Shown here in pieces: positions 31,345-48,864 of a stretch of 64,000 nt of DNA (position 1 is its first letter; each line of letters starts with the position of its first letter). Below the pieces are notes generated by a model. It saw only the letters and a list, made by a program, of their open reading frames with translations. It was not told the origin of the DNA and made no database searches. Made by a program: the position numbers and the translations under genes. Origin of the DNA: Branchiostoma belcheri (lineage: Eukaryota; Chordata; Leptocardii; Amphioxiformes; Branchiostomatidae); assembly GCF_001625305.1 (NCBI RefSeq), contig NW_017804653.1, positions 323,446 through 387,445 of the forward strand, read 5' to 3'.

Positions 31345-33190
31345 TGAAGATAGAGAAACAAAGTCAGTGTATTGAAAACAGTGATTGGCCTTGCACTGAA
31401 ATCATGTCACACAGCTTGCAAATTTATTATGATAACCTAAGTGAGTCCACTTGGTTGAAATATATAATTTACAAGTTGTAACTTTTAAATTTTTAAACTC
31501 GTAAATTTTTATAATCGCATAGACGAAGTGTTACACCCGAAAACACCCTGCGAAAATACACTAGCTGCTTATTAGTAAATGCTCATAAATAATCCAAAAT
31601 ATGTACAAAAGGTAATTTAGAAAGATTCCAAAGGAAATAAGTTGACAAGTACACAATGTATGAGTGACAAAAGGAATGCGATCAAAATAATAACAGATTG
31701 TCCATGAAGTATAAATCCATTATGAATTATAACCACTGGATGCAAAACAGAAGGAACAATTTTGCACCTGCATCAACTTTGTCCAAAGAAAAAAATAGTA
31801 AGCTGTTCCACATTCAAATGAACTTTAGAACCAAACCATAGAAAACTTTAACAGGTGGAAATAAGAATACACTCATCATACGTCCAATTTCTCCAATCAA
31901 AACTGAAAAATTACGGCTCCTACAGAAATTTCCAAATTGAAAAACAATACAACTTGCAAACTTTAGAATAAGGAATGCACCTGCGTGTTCACTGTCTACA
32001 GACAAGACTATTCTGACTTCCTAAATTTTTACGCCATCACGACGGTCAATTTCTATGGTAAAGTTTTCAATTCTACAGAGGGGTATCAGGTTACCGGGGT
32101 TCCACACGTGGCTTCGGTGGAGCCAGTCACACGGTTAACATTTTGTCAAACAATAATTGACAGTTTCACGGGGACTCCCTGGTCCAAATGTGATAAAATC
32201 AGCACTGCATATACCTCATTTGTTGTTGTTTTTATAACAATGCTTAAATGTGTGTGAAATCACTATCAACGCGTAGAATGCTTATTCTAGAACAATCGAC
32301 GTCAATAACGAAACAACTGATTTAAACCGACCCCAAATCTCTCAGAAAATTCCACATATTGGTTTATTGTTTATTGTTTCAATTGAAAGCAATACACTAA
32401 AATACATTGCAGCGACTTGTACATAGTACAAGTCGCTGAATTATGCATATTAGGCAGTTACAAGAAATGAATAAAACACATATTTGCATTTTAGAGAACA
32501 GTATAACAAAATTAAGATTTGAGTCGGACAGTTTTCTTTATTTCAAAGTTAAAGTGTTGCTAAGGTCGAAAAATTCGCCCAAAAATGCACTTTTTCAACT
32601 TCCAAGACAGATAATTCCAGAACGCCGTCATCTTTAAAAAATCCGTCCGACACAGATCGAGATTTTTGTCTTACCTACAATTTAAAACGTTTCTGAGGTG
32701 AATTGAATTTGTTTTTGTTGCGGTTTAAATACCATGTTTGCACGCATGTCAGGTCGTGTGAGTAAGTACAGGGGGTAACTTATAATAAGTTATATCCCCG
32801 TAAACAACAATTACGATCGTCAAGGTCACACACGATAACGACAGTAGCTTCGTTACATGTTACACATCCACTATAAAACTGGGCATAAATATACTGTCCC
32901 GAAATCGGTTTATATTTGTGAAAAGGTGGATTTGTTACTGTTAGGCGGTACCCGTGTAAAAACGGGCTTGAAGCCGCGGGTTTACTGTACATGACCGCGG
33001 GTAACCCCGGATCGAACAAACGTTCGGTTCGATTGACGTCATATCGAACATGATTCGATTCGAATGCCGTCATATCGAACATGATTCTGTTCGATAAAAA
33101 GGTTGGAATATTTGGGCCCAAATTTGACCATCGTGCATGGTACTTTGGATTTACCTTTCAAATACAGATTGAAGTGACATACAACTTGTA
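31345..33190. other. Unassigned interval
   Basis: No supported exon. A plus-strand frame at 31985-32257 has no known motif. Short direct repeats of CGTCATATCGAACATGATTC lie at 33036-33090. Confidence 0.4.
32411..32439. repeat. Perfect 13-bp-arm hairpin
   Basis: CAGCGACTTGTAC and GTACAAGTCGCTG around ATA. Confidence 0.85.
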
Positions 33191-33197
33191 CAAACTT

Positions 33198-34640
33198 ACT
33201 TGTAGAATGTGTAAAGTTGATTCCCCTCAGGTGTCTTCAAATCATCTGGTCTGTCTCATCTTGTCTGGACAGGAGTTTCTCATCATCACAGGTTTCTCCC
33301 AGTCAAGACAGGAGCATCAGGACACACCTAAATATGAAACAATTATTATTGTTAGTGATGCAAAAGTATTCTACAAACAACACTGAAGGACCATAAAAGA
33401 TTATTGAAAAATATTCCTTTGCTTGGATATACGCAGGAATGTGTTAGGCTATAGAACACATCAGAGTAACACACATCATTAAGTAATATTTGTCCTGTCT
33501 CACCTGTACAAACTCTTCATTCTACAGGTGTCTTCAAGTCGACAGGTTTGCTGATTGTTCGTCTGGTCTGGTTTGTACAGAAGTCACCCGTCATCACGGG
33601 TTTCTCCCAGTCATGACAGGAACACACCTAATGTAAATAATAATTAGTGTGGTGTTCAAAAAACAAAGCAGTAAAGTAATTATAAACAAATTGTTTTTAA
33701 GGTGTTACTGGTAGCTTCGAAACATCAGTATACCAGTGCAATTGACTCGGTAGGAGAGCGAGAGATCATTCCAAAGTCTAATGTGACTGAAAAACTACAC
33801 TCGATCAAGTATTTTTTGTTTGGGTAGCAGAGTGTGGTGACTACATGCTTGGAGAAGTGACATGTCCAAAGAAGTTTGAAGTGTTGGAACAGTGTTACTA
33901 CTGTGGGAGAAGGTTACTTGAGGTGTGGGGAGGTGGGCAGGAAGAGTGGGGAGGGGGTGCAGAAGTTCAAGGTTAGAGTGGTGTATAGGTCTGGATAGAC
34001 TGTCAACTGGTTTCTCCCAGAACAGAAAGCCGACCCTCAGCACACACCTAACAGTAACAATAATGAAAGGATGATACATGTGAGTGTGATGGAAAAACAT
34101 CATGCAATTCAACTATCCCATTGATTGAATAGACTTTGAAGGAGTTTAAGGCTTTTAAACATGTTAAAATGTACTTGTAGCATTTTACACGTCAGTACAT
34201 GTGAGGTCTTGTTAGGTTCAGACAGTTACTTAGTCTTCACTCCTGTATAAGTCAGCAGCCACCTAACTATCCAGACATTAAAATTACACACTTGCCTCAA
34301 ATAAGACCAAATAGTTGTAGGTAAAATTCAGAATTGGGATTTTTCTCACCTGATATTCTTCTTTAATCTTCAAACCATCTTGTCAGGTCCTATCTGGCTT
34401 GTCAGGTTCAGACAGAAGTCTTCAATACTGCATCAGTCAGCAGCCACCTAACTATACAGACATTAGAAGTTACACACTTGTCTCAAACAACATTAAGTAA
34501 ATAATAGCCTAAGGTTAAATGCAGAATTCAGATTTTTCTCACCTGATATTTTTCTTGGTTATTCAAATTATCTGGTCTGGTCCACTCTGTCTTGTCAGGT
34601 TCAGACAGAAGTTCTCACTACTGCATCATGCAGCCTTCAT
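33198..34640 (-). repeat. Tandem exon-like units
   Basis: Two unit types repeat on the minus strand. Type 1 (ends at about 33315, 33625, 34045) starts TTAG|GTGTGT and contains CTGGGAGAAACC(T/C)GTGA. Type 2 (about 34260, 34445, 34640) starts near TTAG|GTGGCTGCTGACTG, contains CTTCTGTCTGAACCTGACAAG and ends TATCAG|GTGAGAAAA in two of three units. Each looks like an acceptor-exon-donor block, but no frame is open across all units. They may be non-coding exons or decayed duplicates. A palindrome-arm relative at 33705-33990 interrupts the series. Confidence 0.5.
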
Positions 34641-34649
34641 CTAACCATA

Positions 34650-35539
34650 CAATACATTATAAGTTGGACACTTGTCTCAAATTAAAAACTAGCAATGCAC
34701 ACACAGACCTTAAATATTTTTACTTTAAAACAAACACATACCTCGACGTAAACTCTACATAATGACCATAAAAACGGGGATAGAAACAACAATAAATCAA
34801 CCCCTTTCAACTGAAACTTTATGTGGAGTACGAAAAAACTTGGCGCAAAATATTTTGTAAACAGGAATTGCTACCTTCAAGCATAGTCATCTGTAGTGTT
34901 TGCGCCAAAAATATGTGAGCTTGGTCATTGCCATTTACTGAATTACTCTAAAAAGGAAACAAACAAGCTTTTAAATTATAAATGATACATTGCAAATGAT
35001 AATGAAGAACGAATTTCAAAGTATGGTCAACTCGACTTAACTAGTTTTCAACCGTTTTGTATCGTATTCATTTCGGCGCCCTGAAGCTTTGAGGCCCCCA
35101 TCTTCTTTACGCAAATGTTTAGCGGGAAAAATAACTAATTATGTACACGGCCACATTCCAACAGGTGTTTTGAACCACGTGGAGATAGAGAAAATGGTTT
35201 GGTCAATGCAGAATTTCTTTCGACGTATATAACCTCAAAACGCTGAACAACTGACTAAAAAGTCATGCACATACATTTAACACTCTGCACCACACATTGA
35301 AAATGTTGTTGAAAACGCGGCAACTTGATGGACTTTTCTAAGCCTATGTAAAATTAGGAATGGCCAAGACCTAATACAGAAATAGTTCATTTTTTACAGA
35401 ATATGTTGACATGTTCGTACTAGTTGCTAAGAAATAATGTCAGCCAAACAATGTACTGGTTTACCTGAAACGTCGTCTCCATTAGTCCATTTTTCAGAAA
35501 AAATACGAAGCGACAGGGCGAAAAAATTGAAAATAAAAA
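34650..35539. other. Unassigned interval
   Basis: AT-rich; I see no gene or recognisable repeat. Confidence 0.4.
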
Positions 35540-35645
35540 CTGGTCTAGGCATCCTATTAAAGCCAAAAATGCTATAGTAGGAGCCATGAAGTCAACAAAA
35601 AAGCTGGGCTAATATTGAAACAATAAATTTTGAACTTTTAACTAG
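35540..35645. mobile_element. Internal fragment of a PIF/Harbinger-type MITE
   Basis: Blocks GGAGCCATGAAGTCAACA and AATTTTGAACTTTTAA match the inside of 15565-15890; termini are missing. Confidence 0.6.
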
Positions 35646-35667
35646 AAAGGTAACATTTACAAAGCAA

Positions 35668-35735
35668 ATGCATAATGTTAACCTTCGCATATGGTCTGCT
35701 CTGTTAATTCTCGCTCAAACACATTCACATTGTTT
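35668..35735 (+). mobile_element. Left part of MITE family A
   Basis: AAATGCATAATGTTAACCTT, TATGGTCTGCTCTGTTAATTCT and CTCAAACACATTC match the left third of 48428-48675. The matching right part is at 37268-37463. Confidence 0.6.
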
Positions 35736-36099
35736 CAAAATTCTTTTGAACATTTCACCAACACATTCTAATGTACAAAAAGTCCCACAAATATCCTAGC
35801 TACCCATCTTTTCTTTGACAGGGAAGGGACACAAATAAATGTTAGACCAGGAAGCCCATCGGTGTATAAAACATCAACTATTTTCTCTTCAACGTGTCAG
35901 GGAATGTTAGAACTAGGCTTTAGAACTGGCCATGGCACATTGGGAAAGAACTAGTTCAAGAAAACAGTGAAGAAGTTGAAAACTGACCAAAAACTAGCCG
36001 TTGTATTATCAAAATCACACAAGTTCACCACGAATACATCGTAACGTGTTGTTATCAGTTTGTAGGAAATAAATTCTACGGCACGGCTTCTTGTCTTAC

Positions 36100-36153
36100 C
36101 TTGTGAAAACTCTGCCCTCCCCACGACCACGCCATGCTTCCACTGGGCGCCAT
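36100..36153 (-). CDS. Probable first coding exon, unrecognised gene
   Basis: ATG at 36153 in a good context (GAGAAAATGGCG) opens 18 codons, MAPSGSMAWSWGGQSFHK, ending at AAG|GTAAGA, a strong donor, in phase 0. It faces the C-type lectin gene (start 37717), so the 1.5-kb interval between them may be a shared promoter region; it holds two RE1-like sites. Later exons are uncertain: candidates are 31270-31340 and 27927-28138. No family recognised. Confidence 0.4.
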
Positions 36154-36620
36154 TTTCTCGTCTTCTCCAAAAATCCACCACGTCAGGAAATCCGCATTTT
36201 CTTCGCCAAAAATCCAGAAAACGGCACAACTCCGCAGTCGAAACATCCCCGAAGATTTCGTCTACACATTAGGACGAATATTTTTCGAACTGGTAGCCGA
36301 AAATTGACCAAAGAGTTGAGAAATAATTCCTGGTCTTCCCCGCGTGGCTCCGACAGACGCAGACTGAGTGGACCGTACCACTGTGACTTTTACACAGCTG
36401 TGTACAACAGCTGGTCTAATTTACCCTGATAACCACAACTACTTTACCGCCAAAAATCAATCCCCTCACAAAAATAATGGCTCTCCGTCCTAAATTTCGA
36501 ACTAGTTTGTGTCAAAATTACACACAGGCAGCGTCAGCAGCAACAATGATAGGTATCTCCAGAGTATAGCAGCCGAAATCTGTTAATTCAATCAGCCTCG
36601 GCACCACATGTTTCTATGGA

Positions 36621-37277
36621 AAACGGTGCCTGTCCTTGGTGCTGAACGCCATCCACGTAATGTTAAACACATAGTGATTATAGTTATGGTGAAAAACACA
36701 ACCGCGCGCTCGATTTTTGATCGTCCGTGATTAAGTACAGGAACTTGTAAAAGCTTGCCAAATCTTACTGAAGAAAATAGGCATGCACTTGAGGAAGGTA
36801 GGAGTGGAACTGTCAACGGTATACCCTAAATTCACAAGGACAGCGTTACATGTTACGTTGCATTCGGGCTGACTGTATGAAAGTCCAGTCACTAATATAG
36901 CTAATGTTACGCTTTTCATAGACTGCACCGATTACATACGTTATATATTGTTGCATATGAATCATTTTAGTGATCTGACTACGAAATATGTGGGATTAAA
37001 ACGGCCGATTACGCCCCAGGCTTGCAGGCATACTCCCCAACAAGTTACCACGCAAGCGGTGCCTGTCCTTGGTGCTGAACGCCATCCACAAAATGCTAAA
37101 ATACACAGTATGATGAACACGCGCGCCCTCGATACATGAAATATAGGAACTTGTAAATAGTTTGCCAATGCTTACGGAAAACAAACTATTATATTTTAGG
37201 CGTTCTCTTGAGGGGATTGGGATCGTACGATCAATAACGCACTAAGCTAAATTCACAACGGCAGTGGTTACATGTAT
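36621..37277 (-). repeat. ~230-bp duplication with two RE1-like sites
   Basis: 36621-36855 and 37054-37277 are diverged direct copies. Each begins GGTGCCTGTCCTTGGTGCTG AACGCCATCCAC and later shares CAGGAACTTGTAAA / TAGGAACTTGTAAA, GCTTGCCAA / GTTTGCCAA and CTAAATTCACAA. The RE1-like cores (minus strand TTCAGCACCAAGGACAG) are at 36630-36646 and 37063-37079. Confidence 0.75.
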
Positions 37278-37463
37278 ATGGCGACAGGAGCAGAGCAGAC
37301 CATGAAATTGCAACATTATGTAACCCAACACCAGTCACCATGGTGACAGGCGTCAACAAATCAGGTTAGGTCAGCGAGGTCATAGGTCACTGGAGAAGAA
37401 GAAGAGGGGAGGAAGAAATTGAGCAAAAACAATACATGTATGTTTTCCTTCAGTAAACATAAT
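37268..37463 (+). mobile_element. Right part of MITE family A
   Basis: TATATGGCGACAGGAGCAGA through TTCCTTCAGTAAACATAAT matches the right two-thirds of 48428-48675; the left third lies 1.5 kb away at 35668. Confidence 0.65.
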
Positions 37464-37716
37464 AATAAATGCTATTTGTGTCTCTTATATACTATAGACT
37501 TCTATAAGGTCTTTCTAACATTTCAAAATTACATAGAATAATTCATATTTAGCCTTGATTATGAATTAGTTATCAGGTTTACTTAATAAGTCTAGGTACG
37601 ATGTAGCTATCCAATTATCGAATGCTTAAAAACCAACCTGTTTTATACACTGTTTCACTAGTACGGTGTAAGTCCCTCAAGTAAGGGTGAGCACAACGGA
37701 AAAAGCTCCACGTCAG

Positions 37717-43071
<5,355 letters not shown>

Positions 43072-43369
43072 TAATACAGAAGCTTAAACGTTGTTTTTTT
43101 TATTCATCAATATTGTTGTTCATTGCAAATTCATGCCCGATGGCTAATTGCATACAGACATTGACAAGAAAAATGTGGTGATATAAGACTATTTGCTAAC
43201 ATGAAGTTCTACGTGTATGATATACTTATCGAACCTACTATCTCTACTTCAATTCACAACAAAACAGTAAAAAGGACAGTATGGCGCTGCACTCAAGTTT
43301 ATAACTTATTCTAACAGCGCTACACAACAAAATATAATTAATAAATATGAATACTCATGCCTGAAGCTT

Positions 43370-43632
43370 CAAATAACAGAGTTATCAACCAAGAATTGAG
43401 GTGTTCAAAAACTCGTATTTTCCAAGAACTATCGTAGACTGGAACACGTTGCCACCAAGCACAGTTCAGGCATCATCACTAGAAAGCTTTAAACATCTCC
43501 TGCAATTAAATGTGCAAGGACTGAGTGTAACAAGTCGTTTGGTGTGATATAGCTAGCTGCCGCCGCGCCGCGTGCCGGCGAAGCTGGTGTGTTACGCCGA
43601 AGGGCGGTTATACCGGCTATACAGATACAGAT
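43370..43632 (+). mobile_element. LINE 3' end fragment
   Basis: The frame reads SYQPRIEVFKNSYF-like with NSLPPST-type W-N block, here WNTLPPSTV and SLESFKHLLQLNVQG, then a GC-rich 3' UTR (TAGCTAGCTGCCGCCGCGCC) and a GATACA-repeat tail. Same family as 48865 and 59405. Strongly 5'-truncated. Confidence 0.75.
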
Positions 43633-43639
43633 ACAGAAT

Positions 43640-44490
43640 TTGTTTAGTTTTCGTTAAAACTTTGAAACTATTTTTAAGTTTGTTGGTTGTCGTAAGGCTT
43701 TTGAGGAAATGTACTTATTTGTATTATGTGCTTGTGTCGCAATTATTTCTTATTTCTCATTGTGTTGATATTATTCTCGTTTTATTGTAGCTGTTTTTTT
43801 AAACTTAATGTGTTGAATTCATTCAAAAATTGTATAAATTGCTGCTTTTATTTCCTCCATTAACCAAAGCTTATGGCAAGGTTACAATATCATATTCAAC
43901 GTTTTTTAATTCAGTCTGTTACTAAAGCATATATTTTATGCATTCAGTGATGGAACATTAAGTTTGTAATAATATGTGTTTTATGAGCCCAGAAAGAATA
44001 TTGCAGTACACTAACTAATGGAGATCCATCAAATAAACAATAAACAATAATACGGGCAGAAATATTAATATTCAATTAAAAGTATTGTGATGCCACAATT
44101 TGATGCATGTGAACATATCTTTTAAAAAGAATAATTCATATAAACGTCTTCTGAATGTCCCAACTATATCAAGCTAGTATAAACTTGTAGCGGCACACTG
44201 AAAAAACACTGTAGGTTTAGCCACTGTATGTAGATACCAAGTACAATTCACGACCTCGTCCGTAAGGACCTTGAACTTTAACCTACTGAAGGTTTGCCAA
44301 TGGCCGTTCAAAGCAACCTCTATTCTGCCTAGTCACTGTGACACGGGCAAACCTGTCACCCAATACCCGCCAAGGGAACAAAAGCCCAGCCCCCTTTTGT
44401 TAAATACTAACATCAGGTGGTCTAAACCTACTAGTACTACGTCGTGCCGAGTTGGAATCAAAGGCTTTCTCGTGAGCGAACCAAGCACTA
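43640..44490. other. Unassigned interval upstream of the GST gene
   Basis: No exon recognised. An AATAAA near 44036 could end a transcript. Promoter elements of the GST gene are not evident by eye. Confidence 0.4.
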
Positions 44491-44492
44491 AG

Positions 44493-47400
44493 ATGCCGAG
44501 CTACAAGCTGACGTATTTCAAGGGGAAGGGCCGGGCGGAGTTGGCCCGGCTGCTGTTCGCTGCAGGCGGGATTGAGTACGAGGACGTGCGGGTTGAAGGG
44601 GAGCAGTGGGCCGAGCTCAAGCCGAGTATGTACTGGTCTCGGTATACGTGTGCGGTTTGGTGGGGAGGGGGTTTTAAAAGGAGTTTTTGCCGTTGATTTT
44701 ACCAAACTTAAAAAGGTTGAAGAAACCAAACTCGATCAGCTGGTCTTGTAGCTGAAGAGATATCCTTTCGTCCCATGTACAGTTATTCTCCTTCCGAATT
44801 ATTCCACGCCAAAGACAGTCGCTAGATTTGAGGGTGTGCAGCTTCGAATAGAGACGCCAAATAAACTGGGGTGTGCCCCCTTTAAGGCAATGGAAGACGA
44901 GTTTACCCACTTCTTCTATAGCTTCTATGCTACCTTTATCTAGTCACTATAGCTTGCGTAATATCTAGGTAAGATAGCATAGAGGCCTACAGGTATACCT
45001 GCAAAGGTGAGCAATGGATAGATGATGTTAGATCTGATAGGGAACACCTTACATTGGGCCTCTGTCCAGTTTTAATGAAATGCAGTCCCTGTATTTAAGC
45101 CTTCAATTGTAGCCGTAGCTAGGCCCAAGGGGTCAGAACCACCCGGTAATTGTAGAAACATCGGGGACTGTCCGCGCAGCAATGTATCGTGTTGTAAGAA
45201 ACAGTTCGTCGCTGGGGGGCGTGGCAAGGAAGGTGTGGGGTCGTGTGGTGTAGCGGTAGAGTGCGCCACTCGGAACTAAGAGTCCCGGCTTCGAGTCCTG
45301 ACATGCCACCGATCTTGTGCTCTTGGGAAAGGCACTTGACACGACTTTCCTCACTTTGCTCAGGTGTAAATGAGTATTGTCCTGTCGTGTATTTGTCCCC
45401 TGGGTTGGTGGCGGCATTAATATACGTTGAAAAAACTTGAGTGTGCCGTCACCACGTCTGGTGATTACATGTTGGAATAAAAAAAAAGAAAAGGAACTTT
45501 TTAAAATTAAAATTTTGGCCCAAATCCAGGGGCGGTAGCGTAGCTTGGCAAACCGTTCACGCTACCAGTTGTATAAGGCTGGGGGACGTTTGTTTACAGT
45601 GAAAACACTGCAAAACGACGAAACAAAAAAAAGCTGCACGTCTAGTTGGTCTGTAAGCAAACACGTACGTGTCATTGCCTCAGGTTATTTGAGCTGCGTT
45701 CTAAAGTTCTCACATTATAAACTTGTTGTACCGCCCCGCCCCCTAGAAACTTTTTACATCAACTTAGTCTGGAATTAAACTGGAGGCTGTTATGTGTAAT
45801 TTTCACCAGAAACTCCCATGGGTCAACTGCCTATCCTAGAAGTGGACGGAACCATGATCTGTCAGGGGAAGGCCATCGGGAGGCTGGTCGCTAAAGAAAC
45901 CGGTACGTACAACAACAAAAGTAAAAAAAACAAATCATGTTAGATATTCTAATTGCTAGGACATGAATTGAGAAACTGATAAATTTTTATTGGCATCCTT
46001 CTTTATCTTTTATATGACAGTTTTACATTATTTGTGTGTAAGAATGCTAGCTGATTCCATTCTATAATGTTTTGATATTTTATGAATTTGTGGTTTAAGA
46101 TATTGTTTGGGAGTAGAAAAATGTTCTGAAGTCGTCCCCTGCTGCTGTTTACACTAGTCATGGACTGTGATCTCACAATGTACACGTATTCAAGGTCATT
46201 CAGGGTCACGTATCTCATTTGCATCTAGTGTGATCAGGGGGGGGGGCGTACCAACTTTAAGTGCGTGACACTGCAGAATATATTGGGTGAAAATGCACAG
46301 CGGTCTTCGTTAAACTTCGTAGCCTCTACCAGGCTTTAGACGGAGCGTCAAACCGCATTTTATAGCAAACTAACTACCCTGGCATGCTGTCTATTTCTAC
46401 CCTTTTCAGGCGCTTCCTAAAGCCTGCTAGAGGCTACTGGTGGAGGCTTGTTAGCATCCCCGACTCCAACCCCTTCCCCGGCATTTATCTGTCAATGTAG
46501 CCAATGTTTACTCCTCTGTCTAGCCGCCTCTAAAGCCTGGTAGAGGCTAGTGAACATCCCCAACCTAACCCCCTCTATCGGCCATTATGTAGGCCAAAAT
46601 GACTTTTCTACACGAGAAACTCAACTAGTTAGAAATACTAAAAACATAGAAGTTGAAGCAGGTTTATGTACACCCCTAGCCTAATATGCTCTCTATATGC
46701 TATATACTAGTATAGTCTATATAGTCCTGTTCAGTTCTGAAGCGCCCCCTGCCGTTGTTTGCAGGTATGGCAGGGAAGACCCATCTGGACCAGGCCCGGG
46801 CAGACATGATCTGTGACGGGCTGGATGACCTTGGGATGAAGATGGTGCCAGTCTTCACGGAGAAGGACGAAAATAAGAAAGTAGGTTCCAAAATGCTTAA
46901 GACATTAATTTTGTAGATAATGCTATTGTTACTGTAGATATGAACTTGCTGTAGCATTATATTTCTACCCATACCTTGCGTGTTTTCATCATCAAACAAC
47001 AATGAATGCATTTTAGGAGAATCGTGCTTGGACACGGTTTGAAAGGAACGTGTGGCGCACGTGGACCAGATGTGAGGAATGTGATTTACCCTAATCGCGG
47101 TTTAGGCGTTTCCGTGTGAACAAGACTTTCAGATGGGGCCACATGAATCCTGCTTCGGTGGAATCTGGATCTAATGCACTTTCAACGCTTTCGTCTGAAC
47201 AGGGCCTGAAATGCGAATATCGTTTTCTTTCTTTTTTTCTGCAGGAAGAAATGAAGAAGGAAATGGCAGAGAAAACCATGCCGCCGTTCTTTGACCTGTT
47301 TGAAAAGCTGGCGAGCGCGGAGGGATATTTCGTGGGGAACTCGGTACGTTTTCATCATGAAACTTTATCTGTGTTTACTATCATCTAGTAATGATAATAA

Positions 47401-47931
47401 AAATGCTGAACGTTATTCCAACACAAGGATTACACAGAGATCAAATTTTCAAGGACCACTGTCGCCTTCGTCAGGATAATTAATGACTCATCAAAACGTA
47501 TTCTCGCGAGAGTTACGGTTACAAACACGTGACTATTATTGCTCGTTGCTCACACTATATGTGTTCTATTGTTACATGATGCAGATTGACAAGTGCTTTT
47601 TGTACCAGTGGAATAATAAATGATCTCCCAAATTTCAATTTAAAAAATAATGAAAACAATTAATATGAAAACAAGTCTACCTGCATTTTCACACACAGCA
47701 TAACGTCCTATCTAACGTTTGTTTTTTTAATATCCCCTCAACCACCCCCCACCCCCCCTACAGTTGACCTGGGCTGACGTCAACTTCTTCGCCTTCGTCG
47801 GCTTCATTTCCGGCTTCATCCCGGGGGACCATCTCAAAGGTTACGTCAACCTGAACAAAGTCATGGGGAACGTCTCATCCAACCCGGGCATCGCGAAATG
47901 GCTGAAGGAGAGGCCGGTCACACAGTTTTAA
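44493..47931 (+). CDS. Sigma-class glutathione S-transferase
   Basis: Five exons, all phases agree: 44493-44625, 45810-45902, 46765-46880, 47245-47343, 47764-47931; 609 nt, 202 residues, the usual length for the sigma/HPGDS class. Exons 1-2 are the thioredoxin-like N-domain: MPSYKLTYFKGKGRAELAR carries Tyr8, the class's catalytic tyrosine that activates glutathione, and TPMGQLPILEVDG has the cis-proline. Exons 3-5 are the all-helical C-domain (GNSLTWADVNFFAFVGF). The G-site motif usually written QS reads CQGKAI, so serine is replaced by glycine. It should conjugate glutathione or isomerise a lipid substrate such as prostaglandin H in the cytosol; the substrate cannot be told. ATG 44493 matches family N-termini. 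A polyadenylation signal lies at 48281. Confidence 0.9.
45237..45494 (+). mobile_element. tRNA-derived SINE with A-rich tail
   Basis: GGGTCGTGTGGTGTAGCGGT (box A), CCCGGCTTCGAGTCCTGAC (box B), body with CTTGTGCTCTTGGGAAAGGC, end GTGATTACATGTTGGAATAA followed by an A-run. Inserted in intron 1 of the GST gene. Confidence 0.85.
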
Positions 47932-48280
47932 ATTACAAGCAGATGCTTTGAGCCGAGATTGTATCTGGCACCCAAATTACTGAGCGCCCAGAGTGTGTGA
48001 CAAGTTTTCAAACGTTACTATTATTTCTTTCTTACATCTGCTTGACGTTAACAACAGTCATAGTCATAGATATATATGTAGTCATGAAATTAATAATGTA
48101 CTCAGTTGGTTTTAACTTTTTTAAAGTTTTTTTTTCTATTCTTGGTTGGCGTAAATTGAACTACGTTTTTTGTTATAGAAACGTGTACGGATCTGCAGAA
48201 TACAAGTTATGTAAATTCTTGTATTTTGTAACGTTCTATAGATCCATCTATGGTAGAACCATGTAAGGTCTCTCACTCTC

Positions 48281-48286
48281 AATAAA
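48281..48286 (+). terminator. Polyadenylation signal of the GST gene
   Basis: AATAAA, 350 nt after the stop codon, the first in the plus-strand 3' region. Confidence 0.55.
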
Positions 48287-48427
48287 AAGCCACGTTATGA
48301 AAAGAACCATACTGTAAATTCATTGACCTATGGAGTAAGAATAGTTTAATTGTAAATTATTTGTTTCATTGAATATGGAAATAACGTTGCAATTAACATA
48401 ATCTAATTTAATTTGCAAACCAAATGC

Positions 48428-48675
48428 ATAATGTTTACCTTCGGATATGGTCTGCTCTGTTAATTCTTACTCAAACACATTCTCATACATGTACTACAAG
48501 TATATGGTGACAGGAGCAGAGCAGACCATGAAATTGCAACATTATGTAACCCAACACCAGTCACCATGGTGATACGTCAACAAATCATGTCATTAGTCAG
48601 GTCAGAGGTTAGTGTTTGGAACAGAAGAGGAAGAAACTGAGTAAAAACAATATGTTTTCCTTCGGTAAACATAAT
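48428..48675. mobile_element. MITE family A, complete copy
   Basis: Begins ATAATGTTTACCTTCGGATA and ends TTCCTTCGGTAAACATAAT. Inner inverted blocks TATGGTCTGCTCTG and CAGAGCAGACCATG lie at the left. Same family as 13405, 35668/37268 and 63425. The target duplication is not clear. Confidence 0.7.
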
Positions 48676-48743
48676 CATGTTGTTCTAAACTCAAATTACA
48701 ATATTTTGCCTGTCAAACTCTTGTCCTGACTAGGCATCTACAT

Positions 48744-48764
48744 TTCAGCACCAAGGACATTGCC
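48744..48764 (+). promoter_or_regulatory. RE1/NRSE-like site
   Basis: TTCAGCACCAAGGACATTGC then C: both half-sites with 2-nt spacing, one mismatch in GGACAG (T for G), and TGCC at the end as in the silencer consensus. It is downstream of the GST gene. Confidence 0.5.
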
Positions 48765-48864
48765 CGCGGACACACCAATACTTTCCTAGCGCTTCTCCAC
48801 TATGATTGAGTTTTTTCACCAGGGGAAACCAGATGTATCCTTGAGATACTAACGCATTACATTA

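Noticed and set aside
44674-44910. 78-codon minus-strand frame in GST intron 1
   Set aside because: It carries no motif I can name and has no splice or promoter support.
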